A DNA stretch of 64,000 nucleotides from JBBPZA01 sp963728925 (GCA_963728925.1 CAVSMB010000022.1:1-64000); one strand, 5' to 3'; positions 50,187 through 59,076 are shown, counted from the stretch's first letter. The notes: generated by a model from the sequence alone, not told the origin. Numbers and translations are program-made.

Positions 50187-52315
50187 GCGACTCGCGCGCG
50201 TCCTGGCTCGCGGTCGCCGCCGCCGGCTGCGTCGTCGTGCACGGCGTGCACGCGGCGACCGGCTGGGGCGGCGGGGTCGCCGACGCCCTGATCGTCGACG
50301 GGCTCTACTGCGCGGCCTTCGCGCTCGTCGCCGCGAGCTGCGCCCTGCGCGCCCGCCGCGACCCGCCCAACCGCATGGCGTGGACCATCGCCGCGGTCGG
50401 CGCCGGCGCGTGGGGGGCCGCGGAGGTCGTCTACCGCGTGGTCACCCCCGATCCCGGGACCGCGTACCCGACGGCCACCCGCGCGCTGCTCGCGGTCGGC
50501 TTCTGCCTCGCGGCCGTCGCGCTCCTGCTGCTCGCCCGCCACCGTGTGCGCGTCATCCACGGCACGCTGCTGCTCGACGGGCTGATCGGCGGCCTCGCCG
50601 TCGCCGCGGTGGCCGGGGCGCTGCTCTTTCCCGCCGGCGACGCCGGCGCGGGGGCACAGCCGGGACCGCCCGCGATGTTCCTCCTCGCCGACCTGGCGAT
50701 CCTCGCCTTCGTGGTGACCACGCTCGGGCTGACCGGCTGGCGCCCCGGGCGCTGCTGGGGCCTCATGGCCGCCGGCATCGTCGTGAACACCGCGGGCAAC
50801 GCCGCGCTCGTCGCCCAGACCTCCGCGGGGGACTTCCACCGCGGCGGGCTGGTGGACACGCTGTTCCTCACCTCCGCCCTACTGCTCGGGGCGGCCACCG
50901 CCTACCCGCTGTCCGAGCGCGCCGCGCGGCCGCAGGACACCCGCACGCTGCTCCTGCCGGCCGCCCTCGCGGCCGTCGCGCTCGCCGTCCTCGTCACCGG
51001 GGCCCTGGTGTCCATCAGCCCCGTTGCCGTGGCGCTGGCCGCGGCGACCGGCGTCCTCGTCGTGTGGCGCACGTCGCTCGCCTTCGCCGAGAACCGGCGG
51101 CTGCTCGATTCCTCCCGTCGCGAGGCGGTGACCGACGCCCTCACCGGGCTACGCAACCGGCGCGCCCTGGTCTCGGACCTCGCGGACGCCGCGAGCCGCG
51201 CGGCGCAGGACGCGCCGGTGACCCTCGCCCTCTTCGACCTCGACGGCTTCAAGCTCTACAACGACACCTTCGGCCATCCCGCCGGCGATGCCCTGCTCGC
51301 GGGCCTCGGGGAGCGCCTTGCCGCGGTCGCCGGGCCGGCGCGCGCCTACCGCGCGGGAGGCGACGAGTTCTGCGTGCTGCTCGAGGAGGACCGATTCCGG
51401 GCCGCGGATACGCTGAGGGACGCCTCTCGCGCGCTCGCCGCGCGTGGCGACGGCTTCGAGGTCAGTGCGTCGTCGGGCGTGGCCGTGCTCCCCGAGGACG
51501 TGCGCGATCCCGAGGCGGCGCTGCAGCTCGCGGACCGCCGCATGTACGCGGCGAAGGAGCGCACGCGCACCTCGGCCCGCCAGCAGGCCCGAGCCGTGCT
51601 CTTCCAGGCGCTCTCCGAGCGCGAGCCGGGGCTGCGCGAGCACCACGAGGAGGTCGGGCGCCTCGCGGCGGCCGTCGGCCGTCGGCTGGGCGTGGAGGGC
51701 GCCGCCGTCGACGTGCTGACCCGCGCCGCCGAGCTTCACGACGTCGGCAAGATCGCCATCCCCGAGGGGATCCTCGCCAAGGCCGGTGTCCTTGACCCGG
51801 AGGAGCTCTCCTTCGTGCGCCAGCACACGATCATCGGCGAGCGGATCCTGCGCGCCGCCCCGGCCATGGCGCCGGTAGCGCGCCTCGTCCGCTCGTCGCA
51901 CGAGCGCTGGGACGGGTCGGGCTACCCCGACGGCCTCACGGGCGAGGAGATACCGCTCGGCGCCCGGATCATCGCGGTCTGCGACGCCTACTCGGCCATG
52001 GTCGCGCGGCGCCCCTACCGGCTGCCGCGCACCGGGCCCCAGGCCGTCGAAGAGCTCGAGCGCGGCGCCGGCGCGCAGTTCGACCCGCGCGTCGTCGTGG
52101 CCTTCGCGCAGGTGTGGGCGCAGCTCGACCCCGCCGAGCGGGCCGACCCCGAACGCGGCGATCGCGTCGACGCGCTGCGCGACGAGGTGGAGGCCGGCGC
52201 CTACCGCGTCGACTCCGGCGCGGTGGCGGAGGCGATCGTCACGCCCAAGGACCCCGCGGTCAGCCCGAGCGGCCGCGAGCGCCCTGCCGCTCGCTCGCGT
52301 CGCGCCACGCGGTGA
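50183..52315 (+). CDS. membrane GGDEF and HD-GYP protein (c-di-GMP turnover)
   Basis: A 710-residue protein. Nine or so membrane segments (residues about 5-310) precede a GGDEF domain with DALTGLRNRRAL, DLDGFKLYND and an intact AGGDEF, so diguanylate cyclase activity is likely. An HD-GYP domain follows with HDVGKIAIPEGIL and HERWDGSGYPDGLTGEEIPLGARI, so a phosphodiesterase is also encoded. The two opposing activities in one protein suggest switching by the membrane sensor. A Pro/Arg tail closes it. Confidence 0.9.
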   Translation: MSDSRASWLAVAAAGCVVVHGVHAATGWGGGVADALIVDGLYCAAFALVAASCALRARRDPPNRMAWTIAAVGAGAWGAAEVVYRVVTPDPGTAYPTATRALLAVGFCLAAVALLLLARHRVRVIHGTLLLDGLIGGLAVAAVAGALLFPAGDAGAGAQPGPPAMFLLADLAILAFVVTTLGLTGWRPGRCWGLMAAGIVVNTAGNAALVAQTSAGDFHRGGLVDTLFLTSALLLGAATAYPLSERAARPQDTRTLLLPAALAAVALAVLVTGALVSISPVAVALAAATGVLVVWRTSLAFAENRRLLDSSRREAVTDALTGLRNRRALVSDLADAASRAAQDAPVTLALFDLDGFKLYNDTFGHPAGDALLAGLGERLAAVAGPARAYRAGGDEFCVLLEEDRFRAADTLRDASRALAARGDGFEVSASSGVAVLPEDVRDPEAALQLADRRMYAAKERTRTSARQQARAVLFQALSEREPGLREHHEEVGRLAAAVGRRLGVEGAAVDVLTRAAELHDVGKIAIPEGILAKAGVLDPEELSFVRQHTIIGERILRAAPAMAPVARLVRSSHERWDGSGYPDGLTGEEIPLGARIIAVCDAYSAMVARRPYRLPRTGPQAVEELERGAGAQFDPRVVVAFAQVWAQLDPAERADPERGDRVDALRDEVEAGAYRVDSGAVAEAIVTPKDPAVSPSGRERPAARSRRATR

Positions 52316-52526
52316 TGAACGCGTCGGCCTCGAGCTGGGCGAGGTCGGTCTTCAGCGCGCGCGCCAGCCGCGCGGCACGGCGCGCCTCGAGGTCCCAGAA
52401 CAGCGCCACCTCGCCGGTGTCCACCTCGACGATCTCGACGCGGTCGGTCCGTCCCGCCTCGGCCATGAAGGCCGGCGCCCATCCGCCGCGGCGCACGATC
52501 AGCCGGTAGGCGCGGTTCGCCTTCAC
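52260..52526 (-). CDS. small conserved-looking protein, unknown function
   Basis: An 88-residue protein from ATG 52526. It reads ANRAYRLIVRRGGWAPAFM, then a short beta-rich VEIVEVDTGEVALFWDL, then a helical LARALKTDLAQLEADAF. No membrane segment or known motif. The start overlaps the end of the upstream DsbA-like gene (ATGA), so they are co-expressed. Its last 56 bases overlap the converging GGDEF gene. Confidence 0.6.
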   Translation of the reverse strand: MKANRAYRLIVRRGGWAPAFMAEAGRTDRVEIVEVDTGEVALFWDLEARRAARLARALKTDLAQLEADAFITAWRDASERQGARGRSG

Positions 52527-53092
52527 CCGGCCACCCGGGCCGCCTCCTCGAGGCTCGCCTCACCCGCGAAGACCTCGTCGCCGACCTGCAGCGCAGGGAC
52601 CGATCGCACCCCGGCGGCCGACGCCTGCGCGCACGCGCGCGCCAGGGCGTCGCGCGTCGAGCGCAGCTCGATGCCCTTCAGCAGCGCGTTGGGATGCAGC
52701 TCGCACGCCGCGGCCGCGATGAGCACCGAGTCGCGCTCGCCCAGGTCGCGCCCCGCGGCGAAGGCCTGCCGGAAGGCTGCCAGCGAGAAGGCGACGGCGC
52801 GGCCGATGCCCTTCGCGTACGTGGCGGCGAGCATGGCCCGGCGCGTGTCGGCCGGCCAGCCCGGAGGCCAGCGCAGCGGCTGCAGCCCGCGCGCCTGCGC
52901 GCGCCGGGCGACGTCCTCCATGACGCTGTCGCGCTCGGACTCGCAGCGCCACGCGTCGATCGTGTCGCCGCGATCGAGGTCTGAGAGCAGGACCGGCTGC
53001 CATTCCGGCACCGCCGGCAGCACCGCGTTGACGCGCTCGGCCGCGAGGTAGGCCTCGGGGCTGACGAGGTCGTAGTAGAAGACCGGCGCCAC
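52523..53092 (-). CDS. DsbA-like/HCCA isomerase-family protein
   Basis: A 189-residue thioredoxin-fold protein with an all-helical insertion. It begins APVFYYDLVSPEAYLAAERV, where the CXXC of DsbA is replaced by SPEA, as in 2-hydroxychromene-2-carboxylate isomerases. A C-terminal AAGVRSVPALQVGDEVFAGEA is the cis-Pro region. It probably uses glutathione-like or other thiol cofactors, or is a non-redox relative. GTG 53092 is the best start. It follows lpdA by 44 bases on the same strand. Confidence 0.78.
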   Translation of the reverse strand: MAPVFYYDLVSPEAYLAAERVNAVLPAVPEWQPVLLSDLDRGDTIDAWRCESERDSVMEDVARRAQARGLQPLRWPPGWPADTRRAMLAATYAKGIGRAVAFSLAAFRQAFAAGRDLGERDSVLIAAAACELHPNALLKGIELRSTRDALARACAQASAAGVRSVPALQVGDEVFAGEASLEEAARVAG

Positions 53093-53136
53093 CCGCTCGG
53101 CGCTCGCCGCGGGGGGGCTCCCGCCGCGATGGATCG

Positions 53137-54525
53137 CTAGCCGTGGATCAGCCACCCGTCCGCGGCGCGCGCCGCCTCCATGACGGCCTCCGAGAGGGTC
53201 GGGTGGCCGTGGACCATGTGCGCCACCTCGTGGTAGCCGCCCTCGAGCGCGCGGACGTTGACGAGCTCCTGGATGAGCTCGGTCGCCTTGGCGCCGACGA
53301 TGTGGCCGCCGATGAGCTCGCCGTACTTCTTCTCGCCGATCACCTTCACGAGGCCCTGGCGGTCGCCGTAGACGGTGCCCGCGCCGACCGCGCCGTACTG
53401 GAGCTTGCCGACCGTCACGTCGTAGTCCTGCTCGCGGGCCTGCTCCTCGGTCAGGCCGAAGCTCGCGACGTTCGGGGTGCAGAAGGTGGCGCGTGGGATG
53501 TCCACGTACTCGAGCGGCTCGGGGCTCTGGCCCGCGGCGTGCTCGATGGCGATCACGCCCTCGTCGGAGGCCTTGTGGGCCAGTGCCGGCCCGCGCACGA
53601 GGTCGCCGATCGCGTACACGCCCTCGACCGAGGTTCGCAGCATCCCGTCGACCGCGACGAGGCCGTGGTCGTCGAGCTTGACGCCCGCCTCCTCGAGGCC
53701 GAGCCCCTCGACGTCGGCGCCGCGCCCGGCGGCGATCACCAGGTAGTCGACCTGCGCCGTCTCGTCGCCGTGGGTGAAGCGCACGCCGTCCTCGCCCGGC
53801 TCGACGTTCTCGACCAGCGTGCTCGTGAAGATCTTCATGCCCTGCTTCTTGAGCCCGCGCTCGACGACCTTGGAGACGTCGGCATCCTCGGTCGGCAGCA
53901 CGCGGTCCAGCGCCTCGAAGAGCAGCACCTGCGTCCCGAGCCGGGCGTAGGCGGACGCGATCTCCGCGCCCGAGGCCCCGGCGCCGACCACGGCGATCGA
54001 GCCGGGCAGCTCGTTCAGCAGCCACATCCCCGCGGTGTCCAGGACGCGCGGGCCGAACTGCGTGCCGGGGATCGGCTTCGGCGTCGAGCCGGTGGCGAGG
54101 ACGACGGTCTTGGCCTCCAGCTCGTCGCCGTCGAACTGGCCGCCGATGCGGACGTTGCCGTCGGAGGTCACCGCGCCGTGACCGGGAATGACCTCGATCC
54201 CGTTCTTCTTGAAGAGGCCGCTCACCCCGCCGGTCAGCGTCTTGACGACCTTGTCGCGCCGCGCGGTGACAGCGCCGAAGTCGACCGTGGCCCCGCCGTT
54301 CACGCTGAGGCCGAAGTCGCCCGCGTCGTCGATCTCCGACTTGACGTCGGCGACGCGCAGGATGGCCTTGGCCGGGATGCAGGCCTCGTTGAGGCAGCGC
54401 CCGCCGACGACGTCGGCCTTCTCGACCACAGCGGTCTTCATCCCGAGCTGCGCCGCGCGGATCGCGGCGACGTAGCCCCCGGGCCCGGACCCGATCACGA
54501 TGCAGTCATAGGAACGCTCGGCCAT
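53137..54525 (-). CDS. lpdA: dihydrolipoamide dehydrogenase (E3)
   Basis: A 462-residue FAD disulfide oxidoreductase. FAD motif GSGPGGYVAAIRAAQLG, redox disulfide Cys44-Cys49 in GGRCLNEACIPAK, NAD motif VVGAGASGAEIASAYARLG and the His-Glu pair in HGHPTLSEAV. It reoxidises dihydrolipoamide for both 2-oxoacid dehydrogenase sets nearby. TAGTGT lies nine bases before the ATG, without a ribosome site. Confidence 0.94.
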   Translation of the reverse strand: MAERSYDCIVIGSGPGGYVAAIRAAQLGMKTAVVEKADVVGGRCLNEACIPAKAILRVADVKSEIDDAGDFGLSVNGGATVDFGAVTARRDKVVKTLTGGVSGLFKKNGIEVIPGHGAVTSDGNVRIGGQFDGDELEAKTVVLATGSTPKPIPGTQFGPRVLDTAGMWLLNELPGSIAVVGAGASGAEIASAYARLGTQVLLFEALDRVLPTEDADVSKVVERGLKKQGMKIFTSTLVENVEPGEDGVRFTHGDETAQVDYLVIAAGRGADVEGLGLEEAGVKLDDHGLVAVDGMLRTSVEGVYAIGDLVRGPALAHKASDEGVIAIEHAAGQSPEPLEYVDIPRATFCTPNVASFGLTEEQAREQDYDVTVGKLQYGAVGAGTVYGDRQGLVKVIGEKKYGELIGGHIVGAKATELIQELVNVRALEGGYHEVAHMVHGHPTLSEAVMEAARAADGWLIHG

Positions 54526-54534
54526 CCGGCGAGC

Positions 54535-54540
54535 ACACTA
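54535..54540 (-). promoter_or_regulatory. candidate -10 element (TAGTGT) of lpdA
   Basis: TAGTGT lies nine bases before the lpdA ATG on the minus strand. Confidence 0.4.
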
Positions 54541-54550
54541 GTACGTCGTA

Positions 54551-55120
54551 CTACGCGGCCGGGTCGCGGGACGGCGGCTCGGGCATCTGCAGCCTCGCCA
54601 TCGCGCGGATGAGCTTGTAGAAGAGCGTCCCCGCCCCGGCCAGGAGCACGACGCAGAGCACGACCCCCTCGAGGTTCGACGCGACCGCGAGCGACAGGCC
54701 GGCGACGAGCGCCGTGATGCCGAGCAGCACCTGGAAGCCGAGCACCGCCCAGTAGCGCGCCCGCCACATCCCGTAGGCGGCGGTGAACATGATCGCCGAG
54801 AAGATGACCAGCCCGACGACGTTGTTCGAGTCGCCCACGCGCGCGCCGGCGGCGTAGGCGGCGACGTTCGCGAGCGGGAGCAGGACCGCCACGATCGCCG
54901 CGACCGTCACCGCCGTGGGCCGCTCCCCCTCGGCCAGCGGCACGAGCGCGGCGCGCGCCTCGTCGTCCTTGCGCCGGCCGCGGGCGTAGCGGGCGGCCAT
55001 CCGATCCTGCTCGGTGACCACCGGCTCGGGGGCGGACGCCCCCTCGGGAGCGGACCGCCGCTCCGCTGCCGGCCGGGACTCCCCGGCCGGCCGGCGTCGC
55101 TTGCGGCTACGTTGCCCCAA
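54551..55120 (-). CDS. four-span membrane protein downstream of thiE
   Basis: A 189-residue protein. TTG 55120 is chosen because GAGGAGG lies six bases upstream, a strong signal inside the end of thiE. A basic/Pro-rich N-terminal 60 residues precede four hydrophobic segments (about 70-92, 98-116, 120-142 and 146-165). It overlaps thiE by 14 bases, so the genes are coupled. No family is recognised. A link to thiamin transport or metabolism is possible from position alone. Confidence 0.65.
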   Translation of the reverse strand: MGQRSRKRRRPAGESRPAAERRSAPEGASAPEPVVTEQDRMAARYARGRRKDDEARAALVPLAEGERPTAVTVAAIVAVLLPLANVAAYAAGARVGDSNNVVGLVIFSAIMFTAAYGMWRARYWAVLGFQVLLGITALVAGLSLAVASNLEGVVLCVVLLAGAGTLFYKLIRAMARLQMPEPPSRDPAA

Positions 55121-55757
55121 CGCCGGCCTCCTCGTGCAGCGCGACGGCGTCGAGCGCCTCGCGCAGGGCCCGCGCCGCCGCGCCCGGGTCGGGGGCCTCG
55201 GTGATCGCGCGCACGACGACCACGCGGCGGGCCCCGGCCTGCAGCGCCGGGCCGATCGTCGTGTGGTCGATGCCGCCGATGGCGAACCACGGGACGCGAG
55301 CGCTCGTGGCCGCATGGCGCAGCGGCGCCAGCCCGATCGCCGGGCGCCCGGGCTTCGTCGGCGTCTCGTGCACCGGGCCGACGGCGATGTAGTCGACGCC
55401 GTCTGCGGCGTCGACCTGGGCCGGCGAATGGGTGGAGCGGCCGACGAGCCGATCGGGGCCGACCGCCGCGCGGGCGTCTCGTACGGGCGCGTCGTCCTGG
55501 CCCACGTGGACCCCGTCGGCGCCGCACGCCTCGACGAGCTCGAGGCGGTCGTTCAGCACGAACAGCGCGTCGTACTCGTCGCAGGCAGCGCGGAAGCCGC
55601 GCGCGGCGGCGGCCAGGCCACGGTCGTCGAGGAGCTTGTCGCGCAGCTGCAACACGTCGACGCCGCCGGCGAGCGCGGCGTCGAGGAACGGGCGGGGCCG
55701 CGCATCGCACACGAGGTAGAGGCGCGCCCGTGCCAGGCGCTCGCGACGGTGGTCCAT
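55107..55757 (-). CDS. thiE: thiamine phosphate synthase
   Basis: A 216-residue TIM-barrel enzyme: LYLVCDARPRP opening, DVLQLRDKLLDD, FVLNDRLELVEACGADGVHVGQDD, STHSPAQVDAAD, IAVGPVHETPTKPG and FAIGGID. It joins the thiazole and pyrimidine moieties. It is divergent from thiO-thiS-thiG, 34 bases from the TPP riboswitch, but itself shows no riboswitch. Confidence 0.92.
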   Translation of the reverse strand: MDHRRERLARARLYLVCDARPRPFLDAALAGGVDVLQLRDKLLDDRGLAAAARGFRAACDEYDALFVLNDRLELVEACGADGVHVGQDDAPVRDARAAVGPDRLVGRSTHSPAQVDAADGVDYIAVGPVHETPTKPGRPAIGLAPLRHAATSARVPWFAIGGIDHTTIGPALQAGARRVVVVRAITEAPDPGAAARALREALDAVALHEEAGVGAT

Positions 55758-55790
55758 GCCATGAGTCTGGCAGGCACGCACTACCATGGA

Positions 55791-55885
55791 GGTCGACCAA
55801 CGGGAGTCCCCAGCGGGCTGAGAGGGCGGCAGCGGGCCGCCGACCGTAAGAACCTGATCCGGGTCATGCCGGCGCAGGGAGGACC
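55791..55885 (+). ncRNA. TPP riboswitch (THI element)
   Basis: Conserved blocks are present in order: GGGAGTCC, CTGAGA (55818-55823), GACCGTAAGAACCTGATCC and GGTCATGCCGGCGCAGGGAG. GGTC (55791-55794) and GACC (55882-55885) can close the outer stem. The GGGAGG ribosome site of thiO (55877-55882) lies within the 3' part, so TPP binding should block translation initiation of thiO. Confidence 0.95.
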
Positions 55886-55888
55886 GCA

Positions 55889-57097
55889 TTGACCGCCGTA
55901 GCGACCGATCATCGTCCCGACGTCCTCGTCATCGGCGGCGGCGCCATCGGGCTCGCCGCCGCGTGGCGCGCCGCGGTCCGCGGCCTGCGCGTGCTCGTTC
56001 TCGAGCGCGACGCGATCGGCGCCGGTGCCTCGCACGTCGCCGCCGGCATGCTCGCCCCGGTGACCGAGGCGAACTTCGGCGAAGAGCGGCTCACGAACCT
56101 CGGCGTGCGCAGCGTGGCGCGCTGGCCCGCTTTCGCCTCCGCGCTGGGCGAGGCCTCGGGGGTCGACCCAGGGGTGCGGTCGTGCGGCACGCTCGTCGTC
56201 GCGCGCGACAGCGACGAGGCCGAGTCGCTGGAGCGCGAGATCGGCTTCCGCCGCTCCCTGGGCCTCGCCGTCGAGCGGCTGCGCCCGACCCAGGCACGGC
56301 GCCTGGAGCCCGCGCTGGCCCCGACCGTGCGCCTCGCGCTCCACGCCCCCGACGACCACGCGGTCGACCCGCGCCGGCTCACCGCCGCGCTGCGCGCGGC
56401 GTGCGAGCGCGCCGGGGCGCAGATCGTGGAGGGAGCGGAGGTCGCGGAGATCCTCGTCGAGGCAGGGCGGGTGCACGGCGTGCGGGTCGCCGAGGCGACG
56501 GTCGAGTGCGAGACGCTCATCGTCGCCGCCGGCTCGTGGTCGGGCGGGCTGCCGGGGCTTCCCGAGCACGCGCGCATGCCCGTGCGCCCGGTGAAGGGTC
56601 AGGTCCTGCGCCTGCGCGACCCGGAGGGGCCCGGACTGCTGGAGCGAAACCTGCGCATGGACACCGGCCGCCGCGCCGGCTACCTCGTGCCCCGCGGCGA
56701 CGGCCGCTACGTGCTCGGCGCGACGATGGAGGAGCGCGGCTTCGACACCTCGGTGACCGCCGGCGCCGTGCACGACCTCGTCCACGACGCGGCCGAGCTG
56801 CTCCCGGGCGTGCTCGAGCTCGAGCTCGAGGAGGCGATCGCCGGCCTGCGCCCGGGCACGCCCGACAACGCCCCCGCGATCGGCCGTGGGGCGCTGGAGG
56901 GGCTGGTGTGGGCGACCGGGCACCATCGCAACGGGATCCTCCTCACGCCCCTCACTGCGAACGCCGTGGAGGCGCTGCTCACCGGCGAGGAGCCGGAGGG
57001 CTTGGAGGCCGCCGATCCCGGGCGCTTCGCCGCCTCGCGGATCGGGACCGCCCACCCCGCGCCTCTCGCCGCTTCCCTGCCGGGGGACTCCCGGTGA
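55889..57097 (+). CDS. thiO: glycine oxidase of thiamin synthesis
   Basis: A 402-residue FAD amine oxidase: VLVIGGGAIGLAAAWRAA, GAGASHVAAGMLAPVTE, GYLVPRGDGRYVLGATMEE and GLVWATGHHRNGILLTP. ThiO makes the glycine imine used by ThiG. The TTG start lies seven bases after a GGGAGG site within the riboswitch. The stop overlaps thiS. Confidence 0.92.
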   Translation: MTAVATDHRPDVLVIGGGAIGLAAAWRAAVRGLRVLVLERDAIGAGASHVAAGMLAPVTEANFGEERLTNLGVRSVARWPAFASALGEASGVDPGVRSCGTLVVARDSDEAESLEREIGFRRSLGLAVERLRPTQARRLEPALAPTVRLALHAPDDHAVDPRRLTAALRAACERAGAQIVEGAEVAEILVEAGRVHGVRVAEATVECETLIVAAGSWSGGLPGLPEHARMPVRPVKGQVLRLRDPEGPGLLERNLRMDTGRRAGYLVPRGDGRYVLGATMEERGFDTSVTAGAVHDLVHDAAELLPGVLELELEEAIAGLRPGTPDNAPAIGRGALEGLVWATGHHRNGILLTPLTANAVEALLTGEEPEGLEAADPGRFAASRIGTAHPAPLAASLPGDSR

Positions 57098-57297
57098 ACG
57101 TCGTGCTCAACGGCGACGCGGCGCAGGTCGACCCCGGATTCACCGTCGCCGACGTGCTCGCGCTTCTCGAGGTGCCCACGCGCCGCGGCGTGGCCGTGGC
57201 CGTCGAGGGCGAGGTCGTGCCCCGGCGCGAATGGGAGGCGCGCGTGCTGGAGGAGGGCGCTCGCGTGGAGATCGTCAACGCGATCCAGGGAGGCTGA
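57094..57297 (+). CDS. thiS: sulfur carrier protein ThiS
   Basis: A 67-residue ubiquitin-like protein ending in the required GG (NAIQGG). Begins NVVLNGDAAQVDPGFTVADVL. It carries thiocarboxylate sulfur to ThiG. GTG 57094 overlaps the thiO stop. No adenylating ThiF is seen nearby. Confidence 0.92.
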   Translation: MNVVLNGDAAQVDPGFTVADVLALLEVPTRRGVAVAVEGEVVPRREWEARVLEEGARVEIVNAIQGG

Positions 57298-57299
57298 GG

Positions 57300-58118
57300 A
57301 TGGCGATCGACCAGCACGACGACGTCCGTCTCGCCGAGCTCGAGGCGTCCGACGGGCTCGAGCTCGGGGGCCGCAGCTTCCGCTCGCGGCTGCTGCTCGG
57401 CACGGGTGGCTTCACCAGCCTCGAGGCGCTGGCGGCGGCGATCGCGGCGAGCGCGACCGAGCTGGTCACCGTCGCTCTGCGGCGCATCGACCCCGCGGCC
57501 CGCGGCTCGCTCGTCGACGTGCTCGACCGCGCCGGGGTCGAGCTGCTGCCCAACACAGCGGGGTGCTTCACCGCGCGCGACGCGGTGCAGACCGCGCGGC
57601 TGGCCCGCGAGGCCTTCGAGACCGACTGGGTCAAGCTCGAGGTGATCGGCGACGAGCGCACCCTGCTGCCCGACGCCCCCGAGCTGCTCGAGGCCGCCGA
57701 AACGCTCGTCGACGAGGGCTTCGTCGTCCTGCCCTACACCAACGACGACCCGATACTCGCCCGCCGGCTCCAGGACGTGGGCTGCGCGGCTGTGATGCCG
57801 CTCGGGTCGCCGATCGGCAGCGGGATGGGCCTGCGCAACCCCTACAACCTGTCGATCATGCGCGAGCTTGTCGACGTCCCGCTCGTGCTCGACGCCGGCG
57901 TCGGGACCGCGTCCGACGCGGCGCTGGCCATGGAGCTCGGGTGCGACGCGGTGCTCTGCGCCTCCGCCATCTCCCGCGCGAAGGACCCCGTCGCGATGGC
58001 CCGGGCCGTGCGCGCCGGGGTGGTCGGCGGGCGCCTGGCGCACGGCGCCGGCCGCATCCCGCGCCGGCTCTACGCCGAGGCGTCGACGCCCGAGACGGGC
58101 ATGCCCGACCTCTCGTGA
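57300..58118 (+). CDS. thiG: thiazole synthase
   Basis: A 272-residue barrel enzyme with RLLLGTGGFTSLEAL, the Schiff-base Lys in DWVKLEVIGDERTL, VMPLGSPIGSGMGLRNPYNL, DAGVGTASDAALAMELGCDAVL and the C-terminal GRIPRRLYAEAS. ATG 57300 has no separation from thiS beyond two bases. It ends in an overlap with the next gene. Confidence 0.93.
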   Translation: MAIDQHDDVRLAELEASDGLELGGRSFRSRLLLGTGGFTSLEALAAAIAASATELVTVALRRIDPAARGSLVDVLDRAGVELLPNTAGCFTARDAVQTARLAREAFETDWVKLEVIGDERTLLPDAPELLEAAETLVDEGFVVLPYTNDDPILARRLQDVGCAAVMPLGSPIGSGMGLRNPYNLSIMRELVDVPLVLDAGVGTASDAALAMELGCDAVLCASAISRAKDPVAMARAVRAGVVGGRLAHGAGRIPRRLYAEASTPETGMPDLS

Positions 58119-58606
58119 GCACCGAGCTCGCGCACGTCGACGACCTCATCGACCGCTGGCAGCGCGCCTGGTCGGGCCGCGACCCCGACGCCTTCGCCGA
58201 GCTGTGCGCGGCCAACGTCCACTACGAGGACCCGCTGACGCCCGAGCCGCTCGAGGGCGCGGCAGCGCTCGGCCGCCACGCGCGGCGGCTGTGGGACGGG
58301 CTCCCCGACGTGCGCATCGAGCGCACGGGCGAGCGGCTCACCGACGGCGCGTTCGTCGCCGCACCCGTGCGCCTGCTCGGAACCCACCGAGCCCGCCTCG
58401 GGCCGATCCCGGCGACGGGCCGTTTCCTCGTCGTCCACGGAGTCTTCTACGGCGAGCTCGATCGCGGCCGGATGAAGCGCGTGCGGGCGTTCTTCGACGT
58501 CTACGCGGTGGCCGTGCAGCTGGGGCTGCTGCCCAACTCGGGGTCGCTGGGCGAGCGCGCGCTGCTGGCCCTGCGGGGCTTCGGCCTCAGGGCTACTGAA
58601 CGGTGA
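58115..58606 (+). CDS. SnoaL-like (NTF2-fold) protein
   Basis: A 163-residue protein with the SnoaL pattern: VDDLIDRWQRAWSGRDPDAFAELCAANVHYEDP, LEGAAALGRHARRLWDGLPDVRIE and FLVVHGVFYGELDRGRMKRVRAFFD. GTG 58115 overlaps the thiG stop (GTGA), so it belongs to the riboswitch-controlled operon. Roles of the family range from isomerase to hydrolase; a thiamin-linked role is suggested only by position. The end overlaps the cupredoxin gene on the opposite strand. Confidence 0.78.
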   Translation: MSTELAHVDDLIDRWQRAWSGRDPDAFAELCAANVHYEDPLTPEPLEGAAALGRHARRLWDGLPDVRIERTGERLTDGAFVAAPVRLLGTHRARLGPIPATGRFLVVHGVFYGELDRGRMKRVRAFFDVYAVAVQLGLLPNSGSLGERALLALRGFGLRATER

Positions 58607-59000
58607 TCGTGCCCTTCTGGTTGGGGTGGATCTGGCACACGTAGTCGATGGTGCCGGCCCTGTTCGGCGTGAAGGAGAAGGAGGAGCCGACGTCGAGGGT
58701 GCCCGAGTCGAAGGTCGCGCCCTTCTCGGCGGTGACCGTGTGGGCGACGCTGTCGGTGTTGGTCCAGGTGATCTTCTCGCCCTGCTTCACGGTGATCTGC
58801 GCGGGGACGTACTGGATGTTCTTCATGTTGACCTGGGCGCCGCCGGCGGCCTTCGTCCCGTCGGTGCTCGACTTCTTCGTCGTCGCGGCCTGGCTTGGGG
58901 TGGAGGAGCTCGAGCTGCTGTCGCTGCTCCCGCACCCTGTGCCGCCGAGCGCGCCGGTGACGAAGAGAAGAGCGAGGAGGACGAACGGGCGACGGGGCAT
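58593..59000 (-). CDS. cupredoxin lipoprotein with Gln axial position
   Basis: A 135-residue lipoprotein: signal ending GALGGTGC (lipid Cys23), a Ser/Thr/Lys spacer and a plastocyanin/azurin-like domain. Copper ligands expected are His87 (SVAHTV), Cys122 and His125 (YVCQIHPNQKG). The position normally Met is Gln128, as in stellacyanin-type proteins, which lowers redox potential. ATG 59000 has AGGAG nine bases upstream. Probable electron carrier on the outside of the membrane. Confidence 0.85.
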   Translation of the reverse strand: MPRRPFVLLALLFVTGALGGTGCGSSDSSSSSSTPSQAATTKKSSTDGTKAAGGAQVNMKNIQYVPAQITVKQGEKITWTNTDSVAHTVTAEKGATFDSGTLDVGSSFSFTPNRAGTIDYVCQIHPNQKGTITVQ

Positions 59001-59076
59001 GGATTGGCTCCTGTGACGCGGCCGGGGTGCAGAACCTACACCGGTACGTCGCCCGGACGCCCGGCGGCTCGACGCG

